A DNA stretch of 64,000 nt from Rotaria sp. Silwood1. Lineage: Eukaryota; Rotifera; Eurotatoria; Philodinida; Philodinidae. Location of the stretch: assembly GCA_905250075.1 (NCBI GenBank), contig CAJNOP010000019.1:2019130-2083129 (forward strand), in the 5' to 3' direction. A program made the position numbers and the translations under genes. This document shows positions 1 to 13,696 of this stretch, in pieces. The stretch's first letter is position 1. Each line of letters begins with the position of its first letter. Below the pieces are notes generated by a model. That model was not told where the DNA came from. It ran no database searches and saw nothing but the letters and a program-made list of their open reading frames with translations.

Positions 1-741
1 CGTTCATTAGGCTCTTGGGGATTTGCAGACGACTACTATTCTACATATAGAGAACGAAAGAGAGAAAGTAAGCTTTTCTTTTTCCTTTTCCCGTCAAAGT
101 TCACTGTGTATTTTTTTTTGCATTTGATGTTGTTTTAATTAAAACTGAACGAGCGAAAGTGCCGGTGATTTTTTGATTCTTACACGCGATGTTGTGCCCT
201 GTCACAATAGCTTTAAGCCTTTCTTTCTTTTACAAAAAAAAAGAAAAAAAAAGAACAAGGTTTCAACAATTGTCAATGAATCAATGAACATTTCTAGTTG
301 ATTTTCTGCTTCATCAACAAACTAGGGAAATTAGTATTTTTTCTCTAAAAAATAGAAAGAGCGAGAAAGAGACCCACACCTTTTGCTTGTACGAACGAAC
401 ATTACTTGAAGAAAAAAAAGAAGAAGAAACCGAATGAATAATTGAAATCTATTAAAGGCGACAACGGTGGTTTATCAGGAAAAGGTAGTTCATTATCATC
501 TAAGTTAAGATTGATTGGTGGAAAAATAATTGAAAAAAAGAAGAAAACTGAGGTCATTTACAAATCTAGTTGATGGCTACATAAGTTAAAAAGTAAATTT
601 CTGTTTTTTTTTGGAATATCTTTTATAGATTGATTGTTTTTCTATGGCCAATATAATAATAATAATAATAACAACAACAACTGCAGTCTGTTGTTGGTAA
701 TGTCAGATGATGCTATGCTATGATAAACATGTTTATTTATC
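1..741. other. 5' flank of PAN-ZP gene, no gene seen
   Basis: AT-rich DNA with many A and T homopolymer runs and a short AAT/AAC microsatellite near 652-680. No exon with coding-like codon use was found. It probably holds the promoter and 5' untranslated region of the gene starting at 742. It might also contain the end of a gene lying to the left, but nothing supports that. Confidence 0.5.
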
Positions 742-2714
742 ATGAGCCGCCGCCTGTTGGTGATGCTCATATTTATTATTATTCGATTAAAATTTAAATT
801 CATGATATATTCTTCATCATTAAATCATATTGAAGGTAAATAAAAATGAATTCCTTAGTGTTTCTTAATTAATTTTTTTTTTTTGAAATTTATTATTTAA
901 AGATTGCTTTTATGAAAAACGTATTGATACTTCTTTAAACGGTTATAATGATCTTCATGATCATTGGATCTCAGAATTAGATTGTTTCGATCGTTGTTTA
1001 AAATTAAAACCTGAACGATGTCGTTCATTTGAACATTGGCGTTCACATCGACATGGTTTATGTGTACGTGCTAATATATCATTAACAGATCAACCATCAT
1101 CAATAGGAACAAATTTATTTGTTGATTATTATGAAATTGATTGTCGAAAAGATACAAAAGGTTTGTTATAGTCAATTAAATAGTTCTTCTCCTCGGTTTT
1201 TTTTTCTTCTTCTCTCTACATTTAATTATTCTTAGCTGTGAGATTACAAACAACAACGTGTCCAGGTGTTCAATTACATATATTAGTTACATTAAATGGT
1301 ATTGATGGAAATTATGTTCTTCTTGGTGATAGTGGTTGTAAACCCATTTGGTTCAATGAAACACATGCACAATTTATTACACATGTTGATAATTGTTCAT
1401 TGGTATAAATATTGTCTTTATTGAAGAGAATAGAATTCAACTTGTTAGATAACTTATCTTATAGAAGAATTTTCAGCAAAAGGAAACACTAAAACACACA
1501 AATAATTTTTCTTCTTTTGTAACAGAATAGGTGTTGAAAAAAAGCATTTCAAATTTTTTTATTTATTAATCCGAATTCATGTGAACAGGAAAAGTAACCT
1601 GATCCTATAGAAATTTATTTTTTCATCTAATCAAGTCTTTCGATAATTTTTTTTTCTTCGTACAGACTTTAAATGATGGTTCGATCGTTGGTAAACTTCG
1701 TTGGGAAGGTGTAGATAAAGATACAAATGAAGCTAGACAATATGAACGTTTTTTTCTTTGTCCGAGTGACATATATCAAATACGTTCAGCTCATTGGACA
1801 TCAATAACAATGAAAATATCAACAACAACAGCATCTATGAAAAATACTCCATCACCAAGTTCTACTCATCGTCGTTTACCATCAACATTATATCATGATG
1901 AACAACCTGTTCTACCAACTCATAGGTAGAAAAAAAAAGAAAGAATAAATGAAAACTTTTCTTTTTTTTTATCTCTTTTGTTAAGAATTTATTTAAAATG
2001 GGTTTTACATAATCGAACATATTCTTGTCCACCAATTTGTTCTATTTCACTTTATTCTCTTATTCATGTAGCATTAGATGATTCAACATTAATATCATCA
2101 AGTTTTTTTATTGATTCATGTGATTTAATAGCCCTTTATCCATATTCTGATTATGTAGACAAACATCAATTAATATATCGAGGGTAAACAAAATCCGAAC
2201 AGAAAAAATAATTCTTTTTTTTTGAATCTCTTTTAGCTGTCCTACTGATCCAACTGTGATTCATTTACCATCGAAAATAAATTCTTTATCAACATTTTAT
2301 TATTCCTTTTATCTTTATAATATTCTTAAAGAACCTATACCATTTCAAATTCAATGTAAAATATTAAATACTGAACAAAAAGCCTTCATAAATCATACTA
2401 ATTGTTCATCATTATCATTAATTGATAATGATCAATTATCAATAATAAAAAATGATAAAAGAGATTATTCATATATATTATTTCGTTCATCACCTGTTTA
2501 TGTTAAAAGACAATTATCATTAAATTTCTTTGAACACTATAAATCTAATATTATTAGTAATTATTTTAAGAAATCTAATATTCACAAACGGAGATTCTGT
2601 TTTTCTTTTTAGATTCCATGGCTCCGATTATCGCCGTCCATCACATTGAGTGCTCTCTATTTGGCTTTTCTTTTATTATTCATTGGACTTTTTATGCGTA
2701 TGCTAGTTGAATAG
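742..2714 (+). CDS. PAN domain plus ZP domain membrane/extracellular protein
   Basis: Seven exons with compatible phases: 742-835, 903-1160, 1236-1402, 1666-1925, 1986-2183, 2237 to about 2501, and 2613-2714 (about 447 aa). Exon 1 encodes a short Arg-containing start and a hydrophobic stretch resembling a signal peptide (MSRRLLVMLIFIII). Residues 33-112 carry six Cys (33, 59, 63, 71, 85, 112) in the PAN/apple spacing. A ZP-like module follows from about residue 118, with further Cys at 126, 152 and 171. The last exon encodes one transmembrane helix and a short Arg-containing tail (MRMLVE). PAN-ZP proteins of invertebrates (NompA/dyl type) are apical matrix proteins that polymerise through ZP; a matrix or cuticle role here is inferred. 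Odd point: exon 6 stays open in the same frame up to a TAG at 2610-2612 immediately before the helix exon, so the donor of the last intron (2502 proposed) is uncertain. Start chosen because exon 1 gives a signal-like N-terminus and a phase matching exon 2. Confidence 0.8.
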
Positions 2715-5020
2715 ATACTTACTGACGAAGAAGAAGAAAAAAAGAAAGAAAATTATTTCTTTAAATAATAACACTTTTTTTTTGCAATCGTAAATTATTA
2801 AATTATCTTGGCGATTCTATTGATAAATATTCAAATATGTTTGCATATAAAGACAATTTTATCGTATATATTTTTTTATTAAATACTATACTTATGAATT
2901 ATGAAAGAAATCTTCATTATATTTAAAAAAATTCTGCAGGATGATATTCGATTCAAAGATCTAGTCATAACTGACACTCAATATTTAGTAATATTTTTAT
3001 GGAGTGAAACGTTTTTTTTTATTGTGAAGTCAATCAGACATCGATAGATTAGCTTATATCTTTCTTGTTACTATTTATTCTATCAATTTAGAAAAGAATG
3101 TTTTTAATATGTAAAAACCATGATTGATGAATACAATGAATTAAATGAGTCGAGAGACAAAAATAAAAATACCTATTTGATTCGATGTTAGACTTCTACT
3201 TCTATAACAAAAAAGAAATAGTTTAATAGATTCATTGTTTGCATTCGATGTGAAATTATCATCTATTTTCCTATGAATGATTGCATGTACTTTTTTTTAT
3301 ATAAAGATCTTTAATGATAATACAAATTGAGATTTATAAATGTCAAAAAAAAAGTTGTCGATTGTCAAATTTCCCTCTGTAAATATTCTTTGTTTTTCTT
3401 AACTAACATCTACTTGACAATAGAACGGAAATGTTCTTCCTATTGAATTTGCAAGTTTGTTTTCTCGTGATGTCTAATAAAATTACTCATGTATCTCAGA
3501 GTTGCAATGGGTAGAATTTTTTTCCTTCTCGGTCACATCTGACTGTCACAAGTCATTTTGCACATTTCTTATCTTAAAAAAGTCAAATGAACCTCTTGGT
3601 TAATCACATCTACTTCTAAATCACTATAAAAATCATTATTATAGGTTTTTTGTAAAACATGATTGTTAATACATGTTGAAGAGTATGGCGAGAAAATTGA
3701 ATCTATCTCTTTCAACTTGCTTTGAATGCCGTGACAATCATGCCCATGTTCTTTTATCTTACTGACAGAATGTGAAATAAATGTGCATATGTGTGTAATG
3801 AGCTGGTGAGTTTTCTGACATGCTGACTTTTAGCTCTGTCATAGTCTGTCATATAGATAATAAAATTTCTCATGATGATTAAAGTAGGTCTATCGTTTGT
3901 ACTATATTAATTCTCTATGGAATAGCGTTAAAAGCTTTATTTCTTCACTGTTTATTTTCTTAACTTTTCTTTCTCTTAGCATCTTTCGGTGGAAAGAAAA
4001 TTTCATAGGACTAAGAACTCTATATTAGCATTGTATAATAATTAAGTGTTTGTCAGATATAGAAGTTATGAAATAATATAGTAAAAATACTAAAAAATGA
4101 AAATAAATATATGATGAGTTACAATGATTTTATTTTGTTTCGATTATATAATTTGACGTCAAACTGAATGAATAAAATGTATTATATGTATTTAGATGAA
4201 TATTCACTTGAAAGAAATATTCTAATGCACGTGTCGTCATAGACATATTCAGATTGTTTACTGTTACTGGTTGAAAATCTGACGTGTGTCAATTTTACAA
4301 AATGATTTATTTCTATAATGTCGTTTTGTTTTACTATTGATTATATATTTTTTTAATTTCCATGATATTATCTATTATTCGTTAAAAATTTTAATTTATG
4401 TTGTTCATTCTTAATGATTTATTTATTATTGATTTTTAGACGAATGACAAGAAAAAAAATCTTTTCTGTTTTCTTTAATTTTTCAAATATTTGCTATGTT
4501 ATTTGTTAATATAAGCAATGAAAATATTAAAACGAAATAAATAAGTTTTTGAAGGGTTTTTGGAAAGATTTATTTTTAGTTAAAACACATTGATGAAACT
4601 TTTCCTTTCCTACTATTTTACTTTAGTGTATTACTAATAACCTCCATATGGTATGATTAGTATCCAGGATTTAAATACAAAAAAAGGATGAAAAAAACGT
4701 CTAAAATAAATAATACCACTTATGTGTTTATTAGGCCTCGCCTTCATTTTCTTCTATATTGTCCTTGAAATATCAATGAATAAAATTTATATACTCTCAA
4801 CACTTCACTTTTTTCTTCTCAGTTACTCTCAATCGTTAACAGTCACCTTGTTTGTTTTTTTACTGTTGTGATATTATTTTGATTCATACTTAAATACATA
4901 TATATTTGGTACCAATACATGTATGATTCGTCGAAAGTGCAATAAAATGGAAAGAGAGAGAGAGAGAGAAGCAAAAAAAAAGAAAATAAGAATATCTATA
5001 GATCAAGTACTGTGAAGAAA
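2715..5020. other. Intergenic AT-rich stretch
   Basis: No open frame with coding-like composition, no terminal repeats and no RNA gene were seen. It contains the 3' end of the PAN-ZP transcript unit and the upstream region of the small secreted protein. A (GA)n tract lies near the right end. Confidence 0.5.
4953..4969. repeat. (GA)n microsatellite
   Basis: About eight consecutive AG units, some 120 bp upstream of the start codon of the small secreted protein. Simple repeat; a GAGA-type regulatory role is possible but not shown. Confidence 0.7.
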
Positions 5021-5029
5021 TATATAAAT
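5021..5029 (+). promoter_or_regulatory. Candidate TATA box
   Basis: The sequence TATATAAAT lies about 70 bp before the ATG at 5093, a plausible distance for a short 5' leader. In DNA this AT-rich, chance matches are common. Confidence 0.35.
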
Positions 5030-5092
5030 CCGAACAGTATTAATAATATATTAACGATATTTCAATTTCTATTTCTACGATCGAATTCAATC

Positions 5093-5459
5093 ATGAAACT
5101 CGTTATTCTTATCGTACTTGCACTGATTGTAATGATTAATGCTAATCCAGTAAGTCGAACGTGAGTAAAAATTGAATAATTAAAATCTATCTTTAATCCT
5201 ATTCTTCTATAGATGTGAATGTAAAGCTGTTTCACATAATATTCATTTTCCATTTCATTCATGGGATTTAACATCTTGCAAATTTTGTTCATGCTCTGAT
5301 GTAGCTATGACATCATGTGAACAATCATGTAAAACAATGGTTGAAAATTATGCAAAAACTGGTTGCGGTGCAGTTACTAAAGGCACTAAAGTGAAATATT
5401 CATTTAAAGCTAGTTCATGTTCGAAAGGTATTAGCCAAGAAGAACATACATGTGCTTAA
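5093..5459 (+). CDS. Small secreted ten-cysteine protein
   Basis: Two exons, 5093-5160 and 5213-5459, giving 104 aa. The donor GTGAGT at 5161 is required: the stronger-looking GTAAGT at 5150 would put a stop directly after the junction. The N-terminus (MKLVILIVLALIVMINA) is a textbook signal peptide, with likely cleavage after Ala17. The mature ~87 residues hold ten Cys at 24, 26, 45, 48, 50, 58, 62, 74, 92 and 103, enough for five disulfides. Motifs are CEC near the mature N-terminus, CKFCSC in the middle and a final Cys-Ala. I do not recognise the family; it could be an inhibitor, an antimicrobial or a matrix peptide, and no function is assigned. It stands alone, with a TATA-like box upstream and a poly(A) signal downstream. 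Confidence 0.8.
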
Positions 5460-5535
5460 ATATGAACAATCAAATTTAACTAGTTTTTTTGTGCTTCTCT
5501 GATCTATTATAAATCATGTTTAATCAGTTCATTAT

Positions 5536-5541
5536 AATAAA
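5536..5541 (+). terminator. Poly(A) signal AATAAA
   Basis: AATAAA 77 nt after the stop codon of the ten-cysteine protein, consistent with a short 3' untranslated region. Confidence 0.5.
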
Positions 5542-8500
5542 TTGTGAAAGTTTTTATTATTATATTGATTGTACAGATAATGTAACAAGTTTCTGCAAAA
5601 CAAAAAAGACTTCAACAAAAAGAGATGAATCCATATTCATGATGAAATGGATTCGAAATTATATATTGAAGAATAAATAGAATCGTTAAATTGAATTATT
5701 TTTGTAACAATAATTGTCTATCATTAGTTAGTATATTTATCTCATTCTTTGTGGATATTTTTTTTATTTCTTAAAATCAAAATTTGACATTTGCTAATTG
5801 TAATTATTAATATAAGACTAAATTTAGTTAGAACCAACTGTTATGTACATAATGGAATTTATATTGTGCCTAATATTTCAGTTGTATTTTTCGATTAATT
5901 ATAATACAATATCAATAACTTCGTTTTTTTTAATTGCATATACTCCAAAAATATTTCTTAAAATCTATAGTATTTAATAATACGTAATTGATAATTAATT
6001 CATTGATGTATGAATACTGTGAACTATTCATGCAAGAGCTATAGAAAAAAATCATCTCTTTCGACATGTCATAATAGAATAAAACACCTATTATTTTAAT
6101 AAATTTTAAATATCCATATAAAGATGTATACAGCATGCCAGTACTCATGAGGTTTACAAAGAATATTATTTTTGATTAATTGATTATGGACATGTAAGAA
6201 AAAAATAAAAAGAATATTATGTGAGAGAATAACTGTTAAGTCGTTTTATTTAAATGCAGAAGACTTATTATTATATGTAATAGCGAAGCGCAGTTAATAT
6301 GTCTAGACACGTATTAAACTTAGTCAAATATTCTATGGTTAATAATAATGTTTGTGTTCGATGAATAATCACATCAAATTTGATTGAGTTACAAACTCAA
6401 AGGCACAAAATGATAGATAAAAAAAATTTAGAAAAAGAAAGCTTTTTTTGTTTTTAGTTAATACTATTAGAAATGGCAAATACATCTAGTAAAGAAATAG
6501 ACAAAAGTTTCAAATTAGTGGCATGCAATACAATTTCAAAAAGAGAAATTATTTTAATTAAACAGAATATCTGCTTCACATTTGTAATATACAGAGAGGC
6601 AAATTTACTGTCTCACATATTTTTAGGGGTGTAACAAATCTAGAACAAATTTGGAATTTAGGTTCTTGAGTTTGTATTTGGATTTAATTTGGTTTCAGAC
6701 CCCAAAATTATTTTCTGGTTGCATCGCATCCTTAGTAACGTAGATCGTCGTTGCTGACACTTTATCTTAGCAAGCTTTTGAGAATCGGATCATTTGAGAT
6801 CAAATTAAAACCTCAATTTAAACGTCAGTTCTCAACCCCAATTCCAAATCGAAATTGAATTAAAATCTAGTCTCAAATCTGAACCAAATAATACTAAATC
6901 TCAAGGCTTTGGATTTTGTTACCTCCTATATAGTTGTCTCATCGATATTCATAGCGAGACTTTTATCCCATATACATAGGTTTTCATCATTTGTTTTATT
7001 CTCCCATATTATTTCAATGGATCTAGAAAGTACATGCTCATAAGTATATATCACAGTATATTGGGTTTAGCTAATGTTTTGCATGAGAGTCAGAAACAAG
7101 ACCTTGTCGTAGTTGCATTTTTGATTTTGTCGTCGAGAATTAATGATGTACAAACTGCATATCTACATGAGAAGTAGATAATTATGTGACTAGATTTAGG
7201 TTTTCTCACTGACTTATCTATCTATCAGGTGACATGACAATAAAAAAAAAACACCATTTCTTGTTTCGTTAATAGTGTGCATTTCCAGCAGATGAATAAT
7301 GAAAATGTCGATGTTTTTACGCCTAAAAAATGCACATTTTACTGTGTTTAAAGAACTAGTTCTTGTAAGAAAAAAAATAAACTGATGAAAGTTAATGATC
7401 TTAAAATTATTTTTCTTCAAAACAATTTCTTTTTATTAATGCGTTTAAATATTCATTTCTGACGCGTAAAAACATCGACTTTTCCATTTATTGTCTGTTC
7501 GAGTATATCGAGCCAAACATGTACAACAATGCATATGAATAATTATATAATGGTAAGAAAAATATTTGTTAAACTACAATGTCAATTCAAGTCTATGAAT
7601 AATTTTACTAATTGTATAGTACAGAACGAAATGAGTAAAAAGACGTTCCTTTGGAATTGATTGACACGGATACAGAAATAATGGATACTCAAAGATTATT
7701 TATTTATTTAAAACAAAAAGTACAATAGAGAATAGATTTTATGCAATAAGATTACTCATATTAAAAACCTTCGTTTGCCAGGAATCAATTAAACAGATAC
7801 AAAAGAATTTATAGGCAAAAGTTGCTCAGCAATCTTGAGAGTAAAACAAATATGCATTATGATTCTGATAATACATACAATATATACTAAAATTATATAA
7901 CAAAGTTAATTTTTAAGTTTTTTCCATTGCCATAAGCGCTGTAAAGAATTCGAGTAGTAATTTGAGTGAAGAAAAGAGTTTCCAACAACAATAAAAGAAA
8001 AATCAAGAATTATTAGCGAATTTTCTAAAAGTAGGAACTCCAGAAAACCTAAGCCCTAGTTTTTCGATACCTGGACCAGGTAAATATAATTTTGATTAGA
8101 TTACATAGGACGATCAAATAAACAATGCTCTACGAAATGAGCCATTTTCAGATTATCTGCTGTGTTATTTAACTGATATACAATGATTTCATTAAACATC
8201 AGAAATTGGCTTCACTAAAAAGTAGTAAAAACTCGGTTTTACAGCTTTTTCGTAAGATTCTTGTATCTCAGGCGAAAAACATTGTAGAAAAACTCGGACA
8301 CATCTCATTTTGTAGATAACTATTTTCTCTATTATTATAAATAGCAAAATTATATAAAGACATTCTTGATGGTGAAAAAAAACTACCCTTTTGATTTTCT
8401 GAATATCTTGTCATTAGACACCTGATAATAATTTATATTTCTTTTAATTCTTGTTGAGAATAATTTGCTCTATTTGAATAGCTATTTGCATTCATGGTAT

Positions 8501-9224
8501 ATCTTAAAGCAACGGAAAAAATTGAAAATAAACCCTATTAAATAATTTTAGTACGCACTACATTAAACGTGTCATGCCAAAAGATTCCCAAAACGTTATG
8601 CGTAAATAGCTATGAAAATGCTGCTGAACCTATCATTGAATATTTAAATTATAGTATACGTCGGCGTCATGTAATTACACATTCGCAACTGACACTTAGA
8701 GTGTGAGTGTTCAGAATGACGATGCAAGATGTGATAATTCCGGAGACCAATTGAAAAGTATTTTTGCTCGAGTTGATCAGGTTCTTTGAAATTGTTGAGT
8801 CAAACAGATATAAATCATTAAAGAAAAAACGAAAGTTTTTCGTGATGGGAAGCAGTCACCCTTTATCCCGACTTCGGACAACTCCTAATACTTATAATGT
8901 ATAAATCTGTTGTAACAGAACAAAAGTATACTCAGTGCACTGATATTTCTTTTGCCGTCCATATTCTAAGAATCAACAAAAATCCGATGAGAAAATTGCC
9001 GAGACTTGGATCTTGAAGTTTCCTACTTTCTTCTCACAGTAAACATTACTCCTATATCCATTTTGATTTGACCATAGTTGCTCTCCGACGATGAATATTA
9101 GAATTACAACTTAAGGAAAGCTAATTAATAAGTATTTCTTCTATAGTAGACCGATATGATCTTTTCATCACTAGGTACGTAAGAATGTCTGATCGTTTTA
9201 AAGCATTAATTTGGAAACCGTAAC
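5542..9224. other. Intergenic, no gene supported
   Basis: About 3.7 kb with only short open frames of non-coding composition. A T/G-rich then A/C-rich section at 6640-6925 resembles a weak inverted repeat but does not align convincingly. No RNA gene seen. Confidence 0.5.
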
Positions 9225-9407
9225 GTCTTATGCAGTGGCGGATCCAAGAGTTTTTGAAGGGAGATGCGGTTAAGCAAAAGGGAGGGGCGGTTACGATAAA
9301 CATACAATATGTTGGAGAAAAATCGCTAGAAAGTAGCATGAAACCAGTACCAAAGGGAGGGGCGGTCGCCCCATCTCGTCTGCTGTAGATCCGCCCCTGG
9401 TCTTATG
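9225..9407. mobile_element. Non-autonomous hAT element (MITE) with 8-bp TSD
   Basis: The element 9233-9399 (167 bp) begins CAGTGGCGGATCCA and ends TAGATCCGCCCCTG, imperfect terminal inverted repeats of the CAG...CTG type seen in hAT elements. It is flanked by a perfect 8-bp direct repeat, GTCTTATG, at 9225-9232 and 9400-9407. Inside are two GGGAGGGGCGGT segments, at about 9281 and 9355. There is no coding capacity, so it must have been mobilised by a transposase supplied in trans. The intact target duplication suggests fairly recent insertion. Confidence 0.9.
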
Positions 9408-12400
9408 CGAAAAGAAAATATTTCAATTAATATTGATAATATTTCATCAAGTGTACATTTATAACATCAGCAATTTTCAATAGATATTTTTTTGTCAATA
9501 GAAATAGTCATCGAACAATTGAACAGTTGAAAAAAAACTGAACTAAAACTAAATCGACATTCTAGGATAAACAAAAGAATTTGAATGATTGAATCAGTAA
9601 TCAATAATTGTGTTAGTAACATATCAGAACTGTATTGATTTCCATCTATTTTTTATCGAACTAGAGAAAAATATGAACGACTATTTTCTACTAAACATGA
9701 TAAAAATTCATTAGGATAGTTTCGAGTTTATTTTTCTAATTATAGAATTATCAATTATATAGAATGAGCTTAACTAGAAAATTCCCTTTAGCTTTACGAG
9801 CTAAGTATTATCTAGAAGATAGAAAAAGGTTATAGCTTTATATTATTTAAGAAAACTCGTTAACTTTATCTCTAAACCAAATACGTTGATTCATAAGAAA
9901 AGTTTCTAGAGTATTCAATAGCTTTCGAGTTGCGACTATATACAACAAATAGTCTCTAATAAATTGTGAACTTCCTGTAAAGAACTCAAACATTTAGCAG
10001 ATTGCTGCGGAGATTTGATGTTTTGTTTAGATATTTTCTGGCGTGAAGTAACGAGTCTTATACAAGTATACGGTTTTCTTTCAAAAATAAAAAAAGAATA
10101 TTGCATTTTTTTACGTATCGATTTTAATGGAATATTCACTATAAATGACTTGGTCTCTTGACACTTTTTCTTTATGGATAATCACAATCGTGCAAAACGG
10201 ATAGATAGTAAAGCAGAGCCATGATTACTGTTCATATCAAAGTTAGAAACCATGTTAAATACTATCGAGTCAGACAAATAATACACATGCTTCTAATTAC
10301 GTATTATGAAACTTCAGTAAAACAAAAAGATACGATATTTTATTGCAATTTCGTAACGATAGCTGACCTCTAAAAATAACACGCTGTTATCTTCTGAATG
10401 TAAACATATTCCCAAGGGGAATTAAAAGACATCATTAGCTACGACTTGTTAAGCATTGCATTAATTATGTTATATCGCATACGAGTTTTGTTTCTATTAG
10501 AAAATATTCATACGTGGGTAAGTTAAGATACGGCTATAGTAAAAGCATGTTTATCATGCTATTCACATGCAATACTAAATTCCAATATTCTTATTTCAGA
10601 ATAGATGGAATTGAAAAATCTGAAATGTTTACAATTAGTTATCCTCTTTAAACTCTCCCTGTACAAAGTTTCAAGTCGAAATTGGAAATTCAGTTCTTCT
10701 GAGGAAGTGACCACGGCATTGTGCTAAAGAATAGAATATCTCGGTAGTAATAAGCTGTTAAGTAGAACTGTTTTCATGATATTCATAGCTCATCAGAAAG
10801 TGTATGGCGTATATAATTTTGACTCAAAAAAGATTTGAAAGTAATAAACACTGTCTCGTTAATAATTTAAATTATATCCATAGTTTCAATCATCTTACTA
10901 GTGTCTCATTATACCAGCGAGCTAGCATAAAGAAATACTTGTTTGGAAAAAATACTGGTGTCATACACACGATACGACAAAGTTTAATTACATTTGGTGC
11001 AGATTTTGACTTAATCAGTAAAAAATCATATCTATTGGCGTTTGTATCGATGCAAAACTTCAACTCGAAACTCGATACTCAATTTTCCTAATGTTTCCTA
11101 ATAGGTCCACATTATTTTGCTCAAACGCACCGTAAAAATGCAGTATAGCAGCATCAACACATTTAAGGACCCGAACTCTCTACAGTGTATCCCTATCTCA
11201 ATAGAACCCTATATGGCACACGAAATGGTGACTCAAAAAAGGTTGGACATTCTCAAGAGTTTCCTCATCAGAATGATCTCACTGAAAATGCACAGTTATT
11301 CTTTGAAATAGAGAAAGAAGACAAGTTGAAAATAACATATACTTCACACAAATAAAGAGAAGAACTGAATATTGGATTTATTATAGAAAAAATCTTCATG
11401 CTTAAATGCATTCAAAGAACATTAAAAGTAGAAAAAAATTTCTCTATCACATCTGTGGAAGCACAACAGATTAATTATATCACTGTTAATGACAAATAAG
11501 AATAAATGATAATCTATTTGTTGTAATCGTTGGATAAACGAATAGAATGTAGAATCAAATAACATTTATTAATGTCAAATATTGATTTTCTAGTAAATTA
11601 ATATTATATCAGCAATCAGTAGTAGTTTTTCATTTATACTCAACATCGATTTTGTCAAAACATTGTGGTATTATTAAATGAAAAAAATTATTCTCTTCTT
11701 AACAAAAAAAACAATACATATTTCTAATGGTATTGTTCTATAGGATAAAGCTTATTTTGATTTCCATGAATAATATACTAACATAAAAATAAAGGCTAGT
11801 TAGTCCTGATTATCGGACATGCAATCATTTTATCATATTAAGCTATTCCTGTTTCACACTAATGTTTTTTTTCTTTTTTAAAACTTTATCTGTGAAGCGC
11901 ATTTTTTTTTTCTATCAAAAAAAAACATGTGATGGGAAAAAGCAGTATGTTTCTTTGTTATTATTGATGCATAAAAGAAATGGCGTCAGTTATTTTTGGG
12001 TGCTATTTTTTCTTCTCATCTTCAACAGTATCATCAACAGAACGAGAACGCGTCATTTCAACATATAGATCTATGTTACAAGGACGGAACGATACAATTT
12101 CAGCTGATGTAGAAGTGAAAGAGAGTCATTGATGCCTTTTTCTTTGTTACAATTTTATGTTAAATACGAAAAGTCAGAGATATGTCGCGGAAGCGAACAG
12201 TTCGATGATTCACGAGATCAATTGAAAGTTGTTTGCTAAAATTGTTTGAATTTTTTCGGGAAATAGTAAACAACAAAATGCTGGAGTTCTATTGGGAAAA
12301 AGAAAATTATTCTAAACTAAAAGTGGGTCACTTCGAACCCTTCAACACCACCCGGGAGACCTCCTGTAAAAATTATTTAAAATCAAAATATCACGATATA

Positions 12401-13696
12401 AGTGTCTATGAAGACTTGAATGAATAAGATATTTTATTTGTAACGTTCTTATAATGCATATTTTATTCAATAACACGAATCTAGTCTCTTCCGTTAAAAG
12501 TGTTGATTACAAATACACGTGTGCTGTAGAAAGAAAAGAAAACGTTCGTTGTTCTGTTTTTTTTTCTTAGGCGCGATTTATAGGGCAATGTGATGTTTTT
12601 ACTGACTTTTCTCCTCCACTTAATTTTTTTTTTATTAATTAACAAATTGTTATTTTAATAAAATATTCATGTTTGATAGAATATTGACACATGATTTTGT
12701 CGTATTCAATAATACTAGAAAAACATTTTAGATTCTAGTGAAAGTTACTATCAATTTGATTATTATTCTTGAGTTGATTTTATGTAGTTTGTCATACAAA
12801 TAATCATGACAACTCTTAATTTAGATCAAGTCTATTTATAGCATGTATTAAATAAATGATGAAACGATTCATATTTCAAGAAAAAAAACGTGTATGTCAA
12901 ATAAGTAATTTTGTTATATTTATAAATATCTTTTATAGGACAAGATATTATTCTTTTCTAACGAAAGAACATAAATATTCTTTTTTGCCTATGATTCAAT
13001 GAAACTTTATGCGTAGTACATATATATATATATGACTGGTTTTTAATTATGAAATATTCATTGATAATATGTAGATCGTTGTGAAAGAGTACATTACATT
13101 TGACCAAAATGTCAAGTTCATATCCTGTAATTTATTTTCTCCAAAGCGAGGCACTTGATCTAGGCTTCCTGCGCCATCTACATGCAATTAATCTTCAAAC
13201 AACACTTTAAAAATGTATTTAAGAACAAAATTTATTCTCATAAATGGCTACTAATATCATAATTATTAATTGCCCACGTTGCATCGTATGAATTGCTATC
13301 ATAACAAATGATTGTTTAATAACTAATCATTGAATTGTATCTGATTAGAATAACATAGTTTATTACACTATGAAAACATTTTTGAGAAAATTAAGCTACT
13401 TCTATATGGTATTCAAATACCTTTATTGCTATAGATTAATTGTGATTTTGTCTACATATGTAATATTTACAAGGAAAACCTTTATTCTTTCCGTTTGACG
13501 CTTTAGAATGTCTCTTGCTTTTTTGCTGTATTCTCTCGCCTTTCTTTTTTTTTTCCTCTTTCGTTCTTTCTTGCTTTCTTCTTCATTCTCTTTTCATCCT
13601 TTTGCATTACACTTCCTTGCGTTAGTCTAACTTTGTTTCATATTCAATGACAATTCCTTATTCTTCTTAGTGAATATAATCATTATTATTAATATA
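9408..13696. other. Intergenic, no gene supported
   Basis: About 4.3 kb of AT-rich DNA. Two open frames on the + strand at 10804-11091 and 11117-11311 lack recognisable motifs and coding-like codon bias. A TA dinucleotide run lies near 13019-13033. A long pyrimidine tract at about 13500-13610 sits just before the next gene and may belong to its promoter or leader. Confidence 0.45.

Noticed and set aside
6640-6925. Apparent inverted repeat with GTAACAAA at both ends
   Set aside because: Only the first dozen bases match well; the rest is T/G-rich against A/C-rich similarity that fails on alignment, and no target duplication was found.
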